Shown one piece after another: positions 1 through 6,948 of a stretch of DNA of 27,897 nt. The notes below the pieces were generated by a model. The model was not told the DNA's origin. It saw only the letters and a list, made by a program, of their open reading frames with translations, and did no database searches. Source of the DNA: CADEED01 sp035701825 (GTDB lineage: Bacteria > Pseudomonadota > Gammaproteobacteria > Steroidobacterales > Steroidobacteraceae); the NCBI GenBank assembly GCA_035701825.1, contig DASSRK010000126.1, forward strand, positions 1 to 27,897, in the 5' to 3' direction. The first letter of the stretch is position 1; every line of letters begins with the position of its first letter. A program made the position numbers and the translations under genes.

Positions 1-795
1 ATCGCCGAGACCGCGCGCATCTTCGCGGGTGTCGACGTCAACAAGGATCCCATCCCCGTGTTGCCCACCGTGCACTACAACATGGGCGGAATTCCCTGCA
101 ACGTGCACGGCGAGGTGGTGACGTCGAAGAACGGCAACCCGGACACCGTGGTGCCCGGCCTCATGGCCGTCGGCGAGGCCGCGTGCGTGTCGGTGCACGG
201 TGCCAACCGCCTCGGCAGCAACTCGCTGCTCGACCTCGTGGTGTTCGGCCGCGAGGCAAGCCGCCATGCCGCAACGGTCGTGAAGCCCAACCAGAAGCAC
301 GCGCCGCTCGCGAAGGGCGCCGGTGATTACGCCGTAGCGCGCCTCGACCGGCTGCGCAATGCGCAGGGCTCGCGCCCCACCGCCGAGATCCGCCTGGAAA
401 TGCAGAAAGTCATGCAGCGCGATGCCGCCGTGTTCCGCACCGGCGCGACCCTGCAGGAAGGCGTGGAGGCGCTGCGCAGGACCCACGCCAGTTTCGCGGA
501 CGTGAAGGTGGTGGATCGCGGTCTCATCTGGAACACCGACCTGGTCGAGACTCTCGAGCTCGACAACCTGCTCGGGCAGGCCATGGCGACCATTGTCTCC
601 GCCGAGAACCGCAAGGAGAGCCGCGGCGCGCACGCGCGCGAGGATTTCCAGGAGCGCGACGATGCCAACTGGCAGAAGCACACGCTGTGCTGGGTGGACG
701 ACTCCGGCAGGACGCGCATCGAGTATCGCCCGGTACACATGAACACGCTGACGGCGGACGTCGAACCGATCCCGCCGAAGGCACGTACCTACTGA
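1..795 (+). CDS. sdhA: Succinate dehydrogenase flavoprotein subunit, 3' part
   Basis: C-terminal 264 codons of the FAD-bearing catalytic subunit of respiratory complex II, which oxidises succinate to fumarate on the cytoplasmic face of the inner membrane; the 5' end lies outside the window. Visible landmarks are HYNMGGIP (substrate/FAD region), GEAACVSVHGANRLGSNS followed by LLDLVVFGR (FAD-binding segment with the active-site arginine), and the C-terminal helical domain with ELDNL and SRGAHAREDF. The protein ends in PPKARTY, very close to the E. coli SdhA terminus PPKIRTY. NadB (L-aspartate oxidase) is a homologue that sits next to rpoE in Pseudomonas, but the C-terminus and the sdhB gene 9 nt downstream identify this as SdhA. 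It is co-transcribed with sdhB. Confidence 0.97.
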   Translation: MAETARIFAGVDVNKDPIPVLPTVHYNMGGIPCNVHGEVVTSKNGNPDTVVPGLMAVGEAACVSVHGANRLGSNSLLDLVVFGREASRHAATVVKPNQKHAPLAKGAGDYAVARLDRLRNAQGSRPTAEIRLEMQKVMQRDAAVFRTGATLQEGVEALRRTHASFADVKVVDRGLIWNTDLVETLELDNLLGQAMATIVSAENRKESRGAHAREDFQERDDANWQKHTLCWVDDSGRTRIEYRPVHMNTLTADVEPIPPKARTY

Positions 796-804
796 ACCGC
801 ACCC

Positions 805-1593
805 ATGGTCGAATTCACACTCCCCGCGAACTCGAAGATCGACAAGTCCGCCGGCAGGACGCACAAGGCGCCGGCCGGGGCGAAGCACGTGCGCAGGTTC
901 GTGATCTATCGATTCGACCCGGACTCCGGCGCCAACCCGCGCATGGATACCTACGAGATCGACATGGATGCCTGCGGGCCCATGGTTCTGGATGCCTTGA
1001 TCAAGATCAAGAACGAGATCGACTCGACGCTCACCTTCCGCCGCTCCTGTCGCGAAGGCATCTGCGGCAGCTGCGCGATGAACATCGGCGGGCTCAACAC
1101 GCTGGCCTGCACCAAGGCCTGCGACGAAGTGAAGGGCGACGTGAAGATCTACCCGCTGCCGCACATGCCGGTGGTGAAGGACCTGGTCCCCGACCTCACC
1201 AATTTCTATGCGCAGTACGCCGCGGTGAAGCCCTGGCTGCAGGCGCGCACGCCGGCGCCGCCGGATCGCGAACGCCCGCAGTCGAAGGAAGACCAGGAAA
1301 AGATCGACCGGCCGTCGGCCTGCATCCTGTGCGCCTGCTGCTCGACCTCGTGCCCCAGCTACTGGTGGAACAGCGACCGGTACCTCGGGCCCGCGGCGTT
1401 GCTCGCGGCCTATCGCTGGATCGTGGACAGCCGCGACGAGGCGACGGGCGAAAGACTCGACGATCTCGAAGACCCGTTCCGCCTGTATCGCTGCCACACC
1501 ATCATGAATTGCACCGAGGCCTGCCCCAAGGACCTCAATCCCGCGAAAGCCATCGCCGAGATCAAGAAGATGATGCTGGAGCGCCAGCATTAA
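805..1593 (+). CDS. sdhB: Succinate dehydrogenase iron-sulfur subunit
   Basis: Carries electrons from the SdhA flavin to the quinone site. All cluster ligands are present: [2Fe-2S] C82, C87, C90, C102; [4Fe-4S] C173, C176, C179 and C240; [3Fe-4S] C183, C230, C236, in the expected CILCACCSTSCPSYWW and CHTIMNCTEACPK contexts. At 262 aa it is about 24 residues longer than E. coli SdhB because of an N-terminal extension before the FVIYRFDPD strand; similar extensions occur in other proteobacterial SdhB proteins. The ATG lies 9 nt after sdhA with no obvious Shine-Dalgarno, so translation is probably coupled. Its TAA overlaps the inferred start of sdhE. Confidence 0.97.
   Translation: MVEFTLPANSKIDKSAGRTHKAPAGAKHVRRFVIYRFDPDSGANPRMDTYEIDMDACGPMVLDALIKIKNEIDSTLTFRRSCREGICGSCAMNIGGLNTLACTKACDEVKGDVKIYPLPHMPVVKDLVPDLTNFYAQYAAVKPWLQARTPAPPDRERPQSKEDQEKIDRPSACILCACCSTSCPSYWWNSDRYLGPAALLAAYRWIVDSRDEATGERLDDLEDPFRLYRCHTIMNCTEACPKDLNPAKAIAEIKKMMLERQH
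1578..1581 (+). promoter_or_regulatory. Shine-Dalgarno for the ATT start of sdhE
   Basis: GGAG inside the last codons of sdhB, 7 nt before the ATT at 1589. It is the main sequence support for choosing the non-canonical start that restores the RGxxE region of SdhE. Confidence 0.55.
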
Positions 1594-1834
1594 CGAGCGC
1601 CTGGAAACGCGCAGACTCGAGTGGCGCTGCCGCCGCGGCATGAAGGAGCTGGACTTCCTGCTATTGCGCTACCTGCGCGAGCAGCACGGCCGGGCCGCAA
1701 GCACTGAACGCGCCGCGTTCACCGCATTTCTCGAATTGCCGGACCCGGACCTGGTGCGCTATCTGATCGCCGGCGATGTTCCCGACGATCCGCAATTCGC
1801 CGCCCTCTGCCGCGCAGTCCTGCGGGCAAATTGA
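1589..1834 (+). CDS. sdhE: FAD assembly factor SdhE (probable ATT start)
   Basis: Small helical protein (also called YgfY or CptB) that promotes covalent FAD attachment to SdhA. The family hallmark RGMxELD is present as RRGMKELD, and DPDLVRYL plus PDDPQF match the rest of the fold. The first ATG (1640) is the Met inside RGM and would remove the essential RGxxE arginine and glycine. The reading frame is open upstream to a stop at 1571-1573 and contains no ATG, GTG or TTG there. The best start is ATT at 1589, which overlaps the sdhB stop and has GGAG 7 nt upstream, giving 81 aa (E. coli has 88). CTG at 1601 is the alternative. Position directly after sdhAB fits the role. Identity is certain; the start is an inference. 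Confidence 0.88.
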   Translation: MNERLETRRLEWRCRRGMKELDFLLLRYLREQHGRAASTERAAFTAFLELPDPDLVRYLIAGDVPDDPQFAALCRAVLRAN

Positions 1835-2270
1835 ACTCGTTCCATCCCGGCGAGCCGCCGCATTGGCGACAGCCTGGTTACTGGCCGTTTCGGCCGCGGT
1901 GCTCGGCGGGGTGGCGTTGCCGTTGCCGGCACGCATCACGATCTGCGTGGTGATACTCGTCTCGGGACTTGCAGGGATTCGCAGCGGCTTCCTGCTCGAG
2001 GGGCGTCGCACGCTGGTGAGGCTGTGCTGGGACGCTGATTCTTTCGTCGTCCAGCGCCGATGTGACCGAATCGAGCTTTCGGCGACCCTGGCCCGCGGAT
2101 CATTCCGGCTGGGCCAGTGGGGCCTGTTCCTGTGGTTTTCGACCTGCGAGGGCCGGCACGGCGCCTTCATCGATGCCGACAGGCACGATTCCCATGAACT
2201 TCGCCGCCTCTGCGCGCGTCTGAGCTGGCGTCCCCGGCCTGGCCCGGACGAGCGGCAAACGACAAGCTGA
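1776..2270 (+). CDS. YgfX/CptA-like inner-membrane protein
   Basis: Probable YgfX-family protein, normally encoded directly after sdhE. YgfX (CptA) of E. coli is a two-helix membrane protein described as a toxin acting on MreB/FtsZ, with SdhE/CptB once proposed as its antitoxin; that role is debated. Visible here are two hydrophobic segments (about residues 28-48 and 52-68), then a cytoplasmic beta-rich part (LLEGRRTLVRLCWD, GSFRLGQWGLFLWF) and the terminal HELRRLCARLSW helix that matches the family. The ATG at 1776 overlaps sdhE by 59 nt; family proteins usually begin near the IELVPSR stretch, which here coincides with an ATT at 1830 overlapping the sdhE stop. The true start is unresolved. 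Sequence similarity is weak, so the call rests on topology and position. Confidence 0.65.
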   Translation: MFPTIRNSPPSAAQSCGQIELVPSRRAAALATAWLLAVSAAVLGGVALPLPARITICVVILVSGLAGIRSGFLLEGRRTLVRLCWDADSFVVQRRCDRIELSATLARGSFRLGQWGLFLWFSTCEGRHGAFIDADRHDSHELRRLCARLSWRPRPGPDERQTTS

Positions 2271-2341
2271 TACCATCCGCTCCCAGGGTTTGAAGTGCGT
2301 CACGCGCCGTTGAAAATCATTCGATTAGCTGTGTCCGGAAG

Positions 2342-2370
2342 GGAAACTTTCACGGCTGTTCAGGGTCTAT
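2342..2370 (+). promoter_or_regulatory. Sigma-E-type promoter of rpoE
   Basis: GGAAACTT at 2342-2349 followed after 16 nt by TCTAT at 2366-2370 resembles the sigma-E/AlgU promoter (GAACTT, about 16 nt, TCTGA/TCTAA). Transcription would start near 2377, giving a leader of about 22 nt before the GTG start of rpoE. This fits the positive autoregulation known for rpoE/algU operons. It lies in the 128-nt gap after the ygfX-like gene, the longest non-coding stretch in the first 16 kb. Confidence 0.6.
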
Positions 2371-2398
2371 TCAGCCATTCGCGAGCCGGGGTGGTCCG

Positions 2399-3007
2399 GT
2401 GACTGCGGAAGAGAGTGACCTGGTGCTCGTCAAGCGCGTGCAGCGCGGAGACAAGAGCGCGTTCGATCTGCTGGTGCGCAAGTACCAGCACAAGGTGGTG
2501 AAGCTGGTATTGCGTTACGTGCGAAACCCGGCCGAAGCGGAAGACATTGCGCAGGAAGCATTCATCAAGGCGTATCGGGCCCTGCCACAGTTCCGTGGCG
2601 ACAGCGCCTTCTATACGTGGATGTATCGCATTGCCATCAACACCGCGAAGAACAGCCTGGCATCGCGTGACCGCAGTCCCATCGCATACGACCTCGACCT
2701 GACCGATCCCGAGGAATCGCACAGCGTGCAAACCAAGTTGCAAGACCCGGATACGCCCGAGGGCATGGCGCTCACCGAAGAAATTCGCGGCATCGTGAAC
2801 TCTGCGATCGAAGGATTGCCTGAAGAACTCAAGACAGCCATCGTGCTGCGCGAGCTCGATGGACTGAGCTACGAGGAAATCGCCGCCGCGATGGAATGCC
2901 CGGTCGGCACGGTCCGGTCACGAATTTTTCGAGCGCGCGAGGCCATCGACAAACGCCTGCGCGAAGTATTTGAAGGCGGCCTGGGCCGCACCGAGGAAAT
3001 GGTATGA
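2399..3007 (+). CDS. rpoE: RNA polymerase sigma factor RpoE (sigma-E/AlgU)
   Basis: ECF-family sigma factor directing the envelope-stress regulon. Region 2 (about 24-90) contains the AEDIAQEAFIKAYRALPQF and YTWMYRIAINTAKN signatures; a linker carries DPDTPEG; region 4 (about 137-189) contains LREL-DGLSYEEIAAAMECP and VGTVRSRIFRAREAI, the helix-turn-helix that reads the -35 box. Length 202 aa is normal. The GTG start is preceded by a GGGG stretch 7 nt upstream. It overlaps rseA by 4 nt (ATGA), so sigma and anti-sigma are translationally coupled. Control is expected through RseA sequestration and release by DegS/RseP-type proteolysis (family knowledge); neither protease is encoded here. Confidence 0.97.
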   Translation: MTAEESDLVLVKRVQRGDKSAFDLLVRKYQHKVVKLVLRYVRNPAEAEDIAQEAFIKAYRALPQFRGDSAFYTWMYRIAINTAKNSLASRDRSPIAYDLDLTDPEESHSVQTKLQDPDTPEGMALTEEIRGIVNSAIEGLPEELKTAIVLRELDGLSYEEIAAAMECPVGTVRSRIFRAREAIDKRLREVFEGGLGRTEEMV

Positions 3008-3783
3008 GCGAAGAGCGCCCCCCCTCTGATCGACATGGCGAACGGGACAGCCAGCTGTCAGCCATGTTCGACGGCGAGTTGTCGGCCGCGGAATGCGAAC
3101 TGCTCGCACGCCGGCTGACACGGGACGAGGCCCTGCGTGCCCAGTGGTCGCGCTTCGCTTTGATCGGCGCCGCGCTGCGCGCCGAGCGCGGAGTGATCCT
3201 GCACGAGCGCGTGGCCTGGCGCGTCCAGTCGGCCATCGCCCAGGAGGCGAGCTACGGTGATGCCAGCGCTGCCGAAGGTTCGGTCGCGGCTACGGCGCGC
3301 GTTCCGGTACAGGCGGCCGGCGTCCCCCAGGCGACCACCTCACGCTGGATGCGCCTGGCGCGTCCGGCCTTTGGAGCCGGCATCGCGGCCGGTGTTGCCG
3401 CCCTGTCGATCTTGTGGCTTCGCACCCAGGAAGGCCCGGAGACGATGCTCGCCGCGGTTCCCGCTTCCGAAACCATCAAGCTGACTCCCGAGCCGGCCAC
3501 CCTGACCGTCGCGCAGACCGCGCCGGCGGAGCCGCGCTCGACCCGTGGCGGCAGCGGCGAACCCGAGCGATACAGCACGCCGGCGCCGAGCTCCCAGACC
3601 AGCTTCGCGCCGCCCGCGCGCCTCGCGAACTACGTGGTCGCCCACAGCGAATACTCCGGTCCGCTGGCACGCCGCATGGCGTTGCTCGGCATCGTCGGCA
3701 ATGAAGCGCAGGCCGAGGGCGGCGATGCCAACGCCGCGCCCAATACCAGCGACAAACCCGCGGGAGCCGCCGATGCGCGGTGA
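3004..3783 (+). CDS. rseA: Anti-sigma-E factor RseA (MucA-like)
   Basis: Single-pass inner-membrane protein that holds RpoE inactive. The N-terminal anti-sigma domain (about 15-80) shows the family pattern SAMFDGELSAAECELLARRL and WSRFALIGAALR; a transmembrane helix spans about 121-139 (PAFGAGIAAGVAALSILWL), followed by a proline/alanine-rich periplasmic region and a C-terminal block YVVAHSEYSGPLARRMA that resembles the RseB-interacting part of MucA/RseA. At 259 aa it is longer than E. coli RseA (216), mostly through the low-complexity linker. It overlaps rpoE by 4 nt and rseB by 11 nt. Stress-triggered cleavage next to and within the helix would release RpoE (family knowledge). Confidence 0.92.
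   Translation: MSEERPPSDRHGERDSQLSAMFDGELSAAECELLARRLTRDEALRAQWSRFALIGAALRAERGVILHERVAWRVQSAIAQEASYGDASAAEGSVAATARVPVQAAGVPQATTSRWMRLARPAFGAGIAAGVAALSILWLRTQEGPETMLAAVPASETIKLTPEPATLTVAQTAPAEPRSTRGGSGEPERYSTPAPSSQTSFAPPARLANYVVAHSEYSGPLARRMALLGIVGNEAQAEGGDANAAPNTSDKPAGAADAR
3762..3766 (+). promoter_or_regulatory. Shine-Dalgarno of rseB
   Basis: GGGAG within the end of rseA, 6 nt before the ATG at 3773; it fixes the rseB start inside the rseA reading frame. Confidence 0.6.
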
Positions 3784-4822
3784 CCTGGCAGGCCGTTCGC
3801 TTGCCATGCGCTCGTCCCAGCGCGGGATGGTCGTGCGATTCGCAGTGCTTTCCCTGCTGCTGGGTGCCGGCATCGCGCTGGGCGCCGAGCCGCAGGAGTG
3901 GCTGGAGCGCATGAACAAGGCGCTCACCACCCGCAATTACGTCGGTGTGTTCACGCACGTGCGCGGCACGCGCGCCGAAACCCTGCGCATCATCCACCGC
4001 GTGCGGGGCCGCGATGTTTCCGAGCGCCTGTTGTCGCTCGACGGCTCCGGCCGCGAATTCATCCGCGAAGGTGACGAGCTCACCTGTTACTTCCCCGACA
4101 CGCGCAGCGTGCTGGTGGAGCGGCGCGCACCGGACGGCCCGTTGCTGGGCGCGTTGCCCGCCATCAACGATGGCAGTGAGCTCGTATACGAAGTGCAGGG
4201 CGGTGAGCGCCAGCGGCTGCTGGGTCGAACCACTCGCCTCGTGTCGCTGAGTCCGCGCGATGAATATCGCTACGGCTACCGGCTGTGGATCGACGAGCAG
4301 ACCTCGATGCCGCTGAAGACCCAGCTGTGCGACAAGTCCGGCGCGGTCATCGAGCAGATCGTGTTCTCCAACATCGACCTGCCGGAGCGTATTCCCGACT
4401 CCATGTTCAAGCCGCAGGTCGATGCCTCTGAATATCGCTGGCTGCGTGCCGAGCGCATCCAGGCGAGCAACGCCTCGCCCGCCCTGTGGGAGGCCATGCG
4501 GCTGCCGCCGGGCTTCCGCATGGCGACGCGTTCTTCACAGGCGCTGCCGGGATCCAAGGAACCGGTCGAGCACCTGGTGTTCACCGACGGCGTGGCCTCG
4601 GTGTCCGTGTTCGTCGAGCCACGCAAGCCGGACAGCAAGACCAACGATGGACCGACCCGTTTCGGCTCCTCGTCGGCTTTCTCCACGGTGATCGACGATC
4701 ACCAGGTGACGGCGATCGGCGAGGTGCCACCCAACACCGTGGAATTCATCGCCAACCAGGTGAAGGCCACCAAGGCAGCGGCCCAGGGCATGGGCCTCGC
4801 GCCGACGCCGCGCCGCAAGTAA
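3773..4822 (+). CDS. rseB: Sigma-E regulatory protein RseB (MucB-like)
   Basis: Periplasmic lipid-sensing regulator that binds RseA and shields it from DegS. The ATG at 3773 is chosen because GGGAG lies 6 nt upstream and a signal peptide follows (basic N-region, then VVRFAVLSLLLGAGIALGA, likely cleaved near residue 38). The mature protein starts EPQEWLERMNKALTTRNYVG, matching the MucB/RseB N-terminal domain; the DLPERIPDSMFKP segment and the later LVFTDGVASVSVFVE segment match the two-domain LolA-like plus C-terminal architecture. Length 349 aa is normal. An upstream in-frame extension to 3545 reads through rseA and is not real. No degP/mucD gene follows, unlike in Pseudomonas. Confidence 0.93.
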   Translation: MRGDLAGRSLAMRSSQRGMVVRFAVLSLLLGAGIALGAEPQEWLERMNKALTTRNYVGVFTHVRGTRAETLRIIHRVRGRDVSERLLSLDGSGREFIREGDELTCYFPDTRSVLVERRAPDGPLLGALPAINDGSELVYEVQGGERQRLLGRTTRLVSLSPRDEYRYGYRLWIDEQTSMPLKTQLCDKSGAVIEQIVFSNIDLPERIPDSMFKPQVDASEYRWLRAERIQASNASPALWEAMRLPPGFRMATRSSQALPGSKEPVEHLVFTDGVASVSVFVEPRKPDSKTNDGPTRFGSSSAFSTVIDDHQVTAIGEVPPNTVEFIANQVKATKAAAQGMGLAPTPRRK

Positions 4823-4826
4823 TCCC

Positions 4827-5102
4827 TTGTCATCGCGTTTTCCCCAGGGACTCGTGGTTCTGAGCCGCGAGGGTTGTCACCTGTGCGAGGACATGCTGCT
4901 GGCGCTCGCCGAGCTGGAACGCACGCAGGCCATACCGCCGGTCACGGTGGTGGACGTGGACTCCGATGCCGGGCTTTCTCGCCAATATGGCCTGAAGGTG
5001 CCGGTGCTGCTGCTGGATGGCAGCGTGATTTGCCATTACACGCTGAATTCCAAAGAACTTTTGAGGCTTGTGGGGCGGGGTGCGGCTATACTTCCGCGCT
5101 GA
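4827..5102 (+). CDS. Glutaredoxin-family (DUF836-like) thioredoxin-fold protein
   Basis: Small thioredoxin-fold protein, 91 aa. It has the redox motif REGCHLCEDM (C17 and C20, a CxxC) after the first strand, a helix, a VDVDSD strand, and LKVPVLLLDG containing the cis-proline that packs against the active site in this fold. It resembles the glutaredoxin-like DUF836 family; substrate unknown. The TTG at 4827 has no clear Shine-Dalgarno; GTG at 4854 would begin right at the first strand (VVLSREGCHLC) and has AGGGA just upstream, though closely spaced, so the true start may be 4854. It sits between rseB and lepA, where Pseudomonas has mucD. A link to periplasmic redox control is not shown because no signal peptide is visible. 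Confidence 0.8.
   Translation: MSSRFPQGLVVLSREGCHLCEDMLLALAELERTQAIPPVTVVDVDSDAGLSRQYGLKVPVLLLDGSVICHYTLNSKELLRLVGRGAAILPR
5087..5092 (+). promoter_or_regulatory. Possible -10 box upstream of lepA
   Basis: TATACT in the last codons of the glutaredoxin-like gene, 57 nt before the lepA ATG, an AT-rich hexamer that stands out in GC-rich surroundings. No good -35 hexamer lies at 16-18 nt (the nearest TTG words are 13 and 20 nt away), so this is a weak call. Confidence 0.3.
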
Positions 5103-5149
5103 TTTTTGCCGGCCAGCCCGGCAGGCCGACCTCAACTTCAAAGCCCTCA

Positions 5150-6946
5150 ATGCAGCGGATACGCAACTTCTCCATCATCGCCCACGTCGATCACGGCAAA
5201 TCCACGCTGGCGGACCGATTCATCCAGATTTGCGGCGGCCTCGAAGCCCGCGAAATGCAGGAACAAGTCCTCGATTCCCTCGAGCTCGAACGCGAACGCG
5301 GCATCACCATCAAGGCGCAGTCGGTCACGCTGTACTACACCTCGAAGCGTGACGGCGAGCGTTACCAACTCAACCTCATCGACACTCCCGGGCACGTGGA
5401 CTTCTCGTATGAAGTCTCGCGTTCGCTGGCGGCCTGCGACGGAGCGTTGCTGGTGGTCGACGCCACGCAGGGTGTCGAGGCCCAGAGCGTCGCCAATTGC
5501 TACACCGCCACCGAGCTCGGCCTCGAGGTGGTTCCGGTCATCAACAAGATCGACCTGCCGTCCGCCGACCCGCAGCGCGTGATCAAGGAAATCGAGGCGG
5601 TCATCGGCATCCCGGCCGACGACGCGCTCGAGGTGTCCGGCAAGACCGGCCAGGGCGTCGAAGATCTCATCGAGCAGCTGATCGAACGTATCCCGGCGCC
5701 GAAGGGCGATCCGGACGCGCCACTGCAGGCGCTGATCATCGATTCGTGGTTCGACAACTACGTGGGCGTGGTCACGCTGGTACGAATCGTCAACGGCACC
5801 ATCAAGGCCGGCGACAAGATGCGCGTGATGTCCACGGGGCGCGCGCACCTGGTCGACAAGGTGGGCCGCTTCACGCCGAAGTCGGTGCCGGCGCCTTTGC
5901 TGGGGCCCGGCGACGTCGGCTTCATCATCGGGGGCATCAAGGAAATCGACGGCGCGCCCGTCGGCGACACCATCACGCTGGAACGCGCGCAGGCGGCCGA
6001 GCCGCTGCCCGGCTTCAAGCAGGTGAAGCCGCGCGTGTTCGCCGGCATGTTCCCCATCGCCTCCGACGACTACGACAAGTTCCGCGACGCGCTGAGCAAG
6101 CTGCGTCTCAACGACTCGGCGCTGCACTACGAGCCCGAGGTGTCGGGCGCGCTGGGCTTCGGCTTCCGCGTGGGCTTCCTCGGCCTGCTGCACATGGAGA
6201 TCGTGCAGGAGCGCCTCGAGCGCGAATACGACATGGACCTCATCACCTCGGCGCCGACCGTGGTGTACGAGGTCACCACCACCGACGGGGAAGTGATCAG
6301 CGTCGACAACCCGGCCAAACTACCGCCGGTGGACAAGATCGAGGAGCTGCGCGAGCCGATCATCCTGGCCAACATCCTCGTGCCGCCCGACCACGTGGGC
6401 GGCGTGCTGCAACTGTGCGCCGACAAGCGCGGCGTGCAGAAGAAGATGCTTTACCTGGGCACCCAGGTGTCGCTGCAGTACGAGCTGCCGCTCGCCGAAG
6501 TGGTGCTCGACTTCTTCGACCGCCTGAAGTCCACCAGCCGCGGCTACGCCTCGTTCGACTACGACTTCAGCCATTTCCAGCCGGCGCCGCTGGTCAAGCT
6601 CGACGTGCTCATCAACGGCGACAAGGTCGACGCGCTGGCGCTGATCGTCCACAAGGACAGCGCCTATGATCGCGGCCGGCAGCTGGTCGACAAGATGCAG
6701 GAGCTGATCCCGCGGCAGATGTTCGAGGTGGCGGTGCAGGCGGCCATCGGCAGCCACGTGATCGCGCGCGCCACGGTCAAGGCGCTGCGCAAGAACGTGC
6801 TGGCCAAGTGCTATGGCGGCGACATCACGCGCAAGAAAAAGCTGCTCGAGAAACAGAAAGAAGGCAAGAAGCGCATGAAGAACGTCGGGCAGGTGGAGAT
6901 CCCGCAGGAAGCTTTCCTCGCGGTGCTCAAGGTGGGGAAGAAATAG
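5150..6946 (+). CDS. lepA: Elongation factor 4 (LepA), translation GTPase
   Basis: Ribosome-associated GTPase implicated in back-translocation and ribosome biogenesis or initiation. The GTPase domain shows G1 AHVDHGKST (11-19), the switch region ERERGITIKAQSVTL, G3 DTPGH (78-82) and G4 NKID (132-135); later come EF-G-like domains (FRVGFLGLLHMEIVQERLE, SAPTVVYEV) and the LepA-specific C-terminal domain ending in KKLLEKQKEGKKRMKNVG. Length 598 aa is nearly identical to E. coli (599). The ATG at 5150 gives the standard MQRIRNFSIIAHVDHGK N-terminus; an upstream in-frame extension to 4874 overlaps the previous gene and is rejected. lepB follows 2 nt later. Confidence 0.98.
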   Translation: MQRIRNFSIIAHVDHGKSTLADRFIQICGGLEAREMQEQVLDSLELERERGITIKAQSVTLYYTSKRDGERYQLNLIDTPGHVDFSYEVSRSLAACDGALLVVDATQGVEAQSVANCYTATELGLEVVPVINKIDLPSADPQRVIKEIEAVIGIPADDALEVSGKTGQGVEDLIEQLIERIPAPKGDPDAPLQALIIDSWFDNYVGVVTLVRIVNGTIKAGDKMRVMSTGRAHLVDKVGRFTPKSVPAPLLGPGDVGFIIGGIKEIDGAPVGDTITLERAQAAEPLPGFKQVKPRVFAGMFPIASDDYDKFRDALSKLRLNDSALHYEPEVSGALGFGFRVGFLGLLHMEIVQERLEREYDMDLITSAPTVVYEVTTTDGEVISVDNPAKLPPVDKIEELREPIILANILVPPDHVGGVLQLCADKRGVQKKMLYLGTQVSLQYELPLAEVVLDFFDRLKSTSRGYASFDYDFSHFQPAPLVKLDVLINGDKVDALALIVHKDSAYDRGRQLVDKMQELIPRQMFEVAVQAAIGSHVIARATVKALRKNVLAKCYGGDITRKKKLLEKQKEGKKRMKNVGQVEIPQEAFLAVLKVGKK

Positions 6947-6948
6947 CC

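Noticed and set aside
1..795. Reading the first gene as nadB, the usual neighbour of rpoE in Pseudomonas
   Set aside because: C-terminal sequence is SdhA-specific and sdhB follows directly.
4874..5149. In-frame upstream extension of lepA
   Set aside because: It overlaps the CxxC-protein gene in another frame and the family N-terminus begins at 5150.
5103..5149. Inverted GCCGG/CCGGC words between the CxxC gene and lepA as a terminator
   Set aside because: Stem is short and is not followed by a T-run; the T-run lies before it.
5147..6193. 348-codon antisense frame opposite lepA
   Set aside because: Same mirror effect; lepA is unmistakable on the plus strand.
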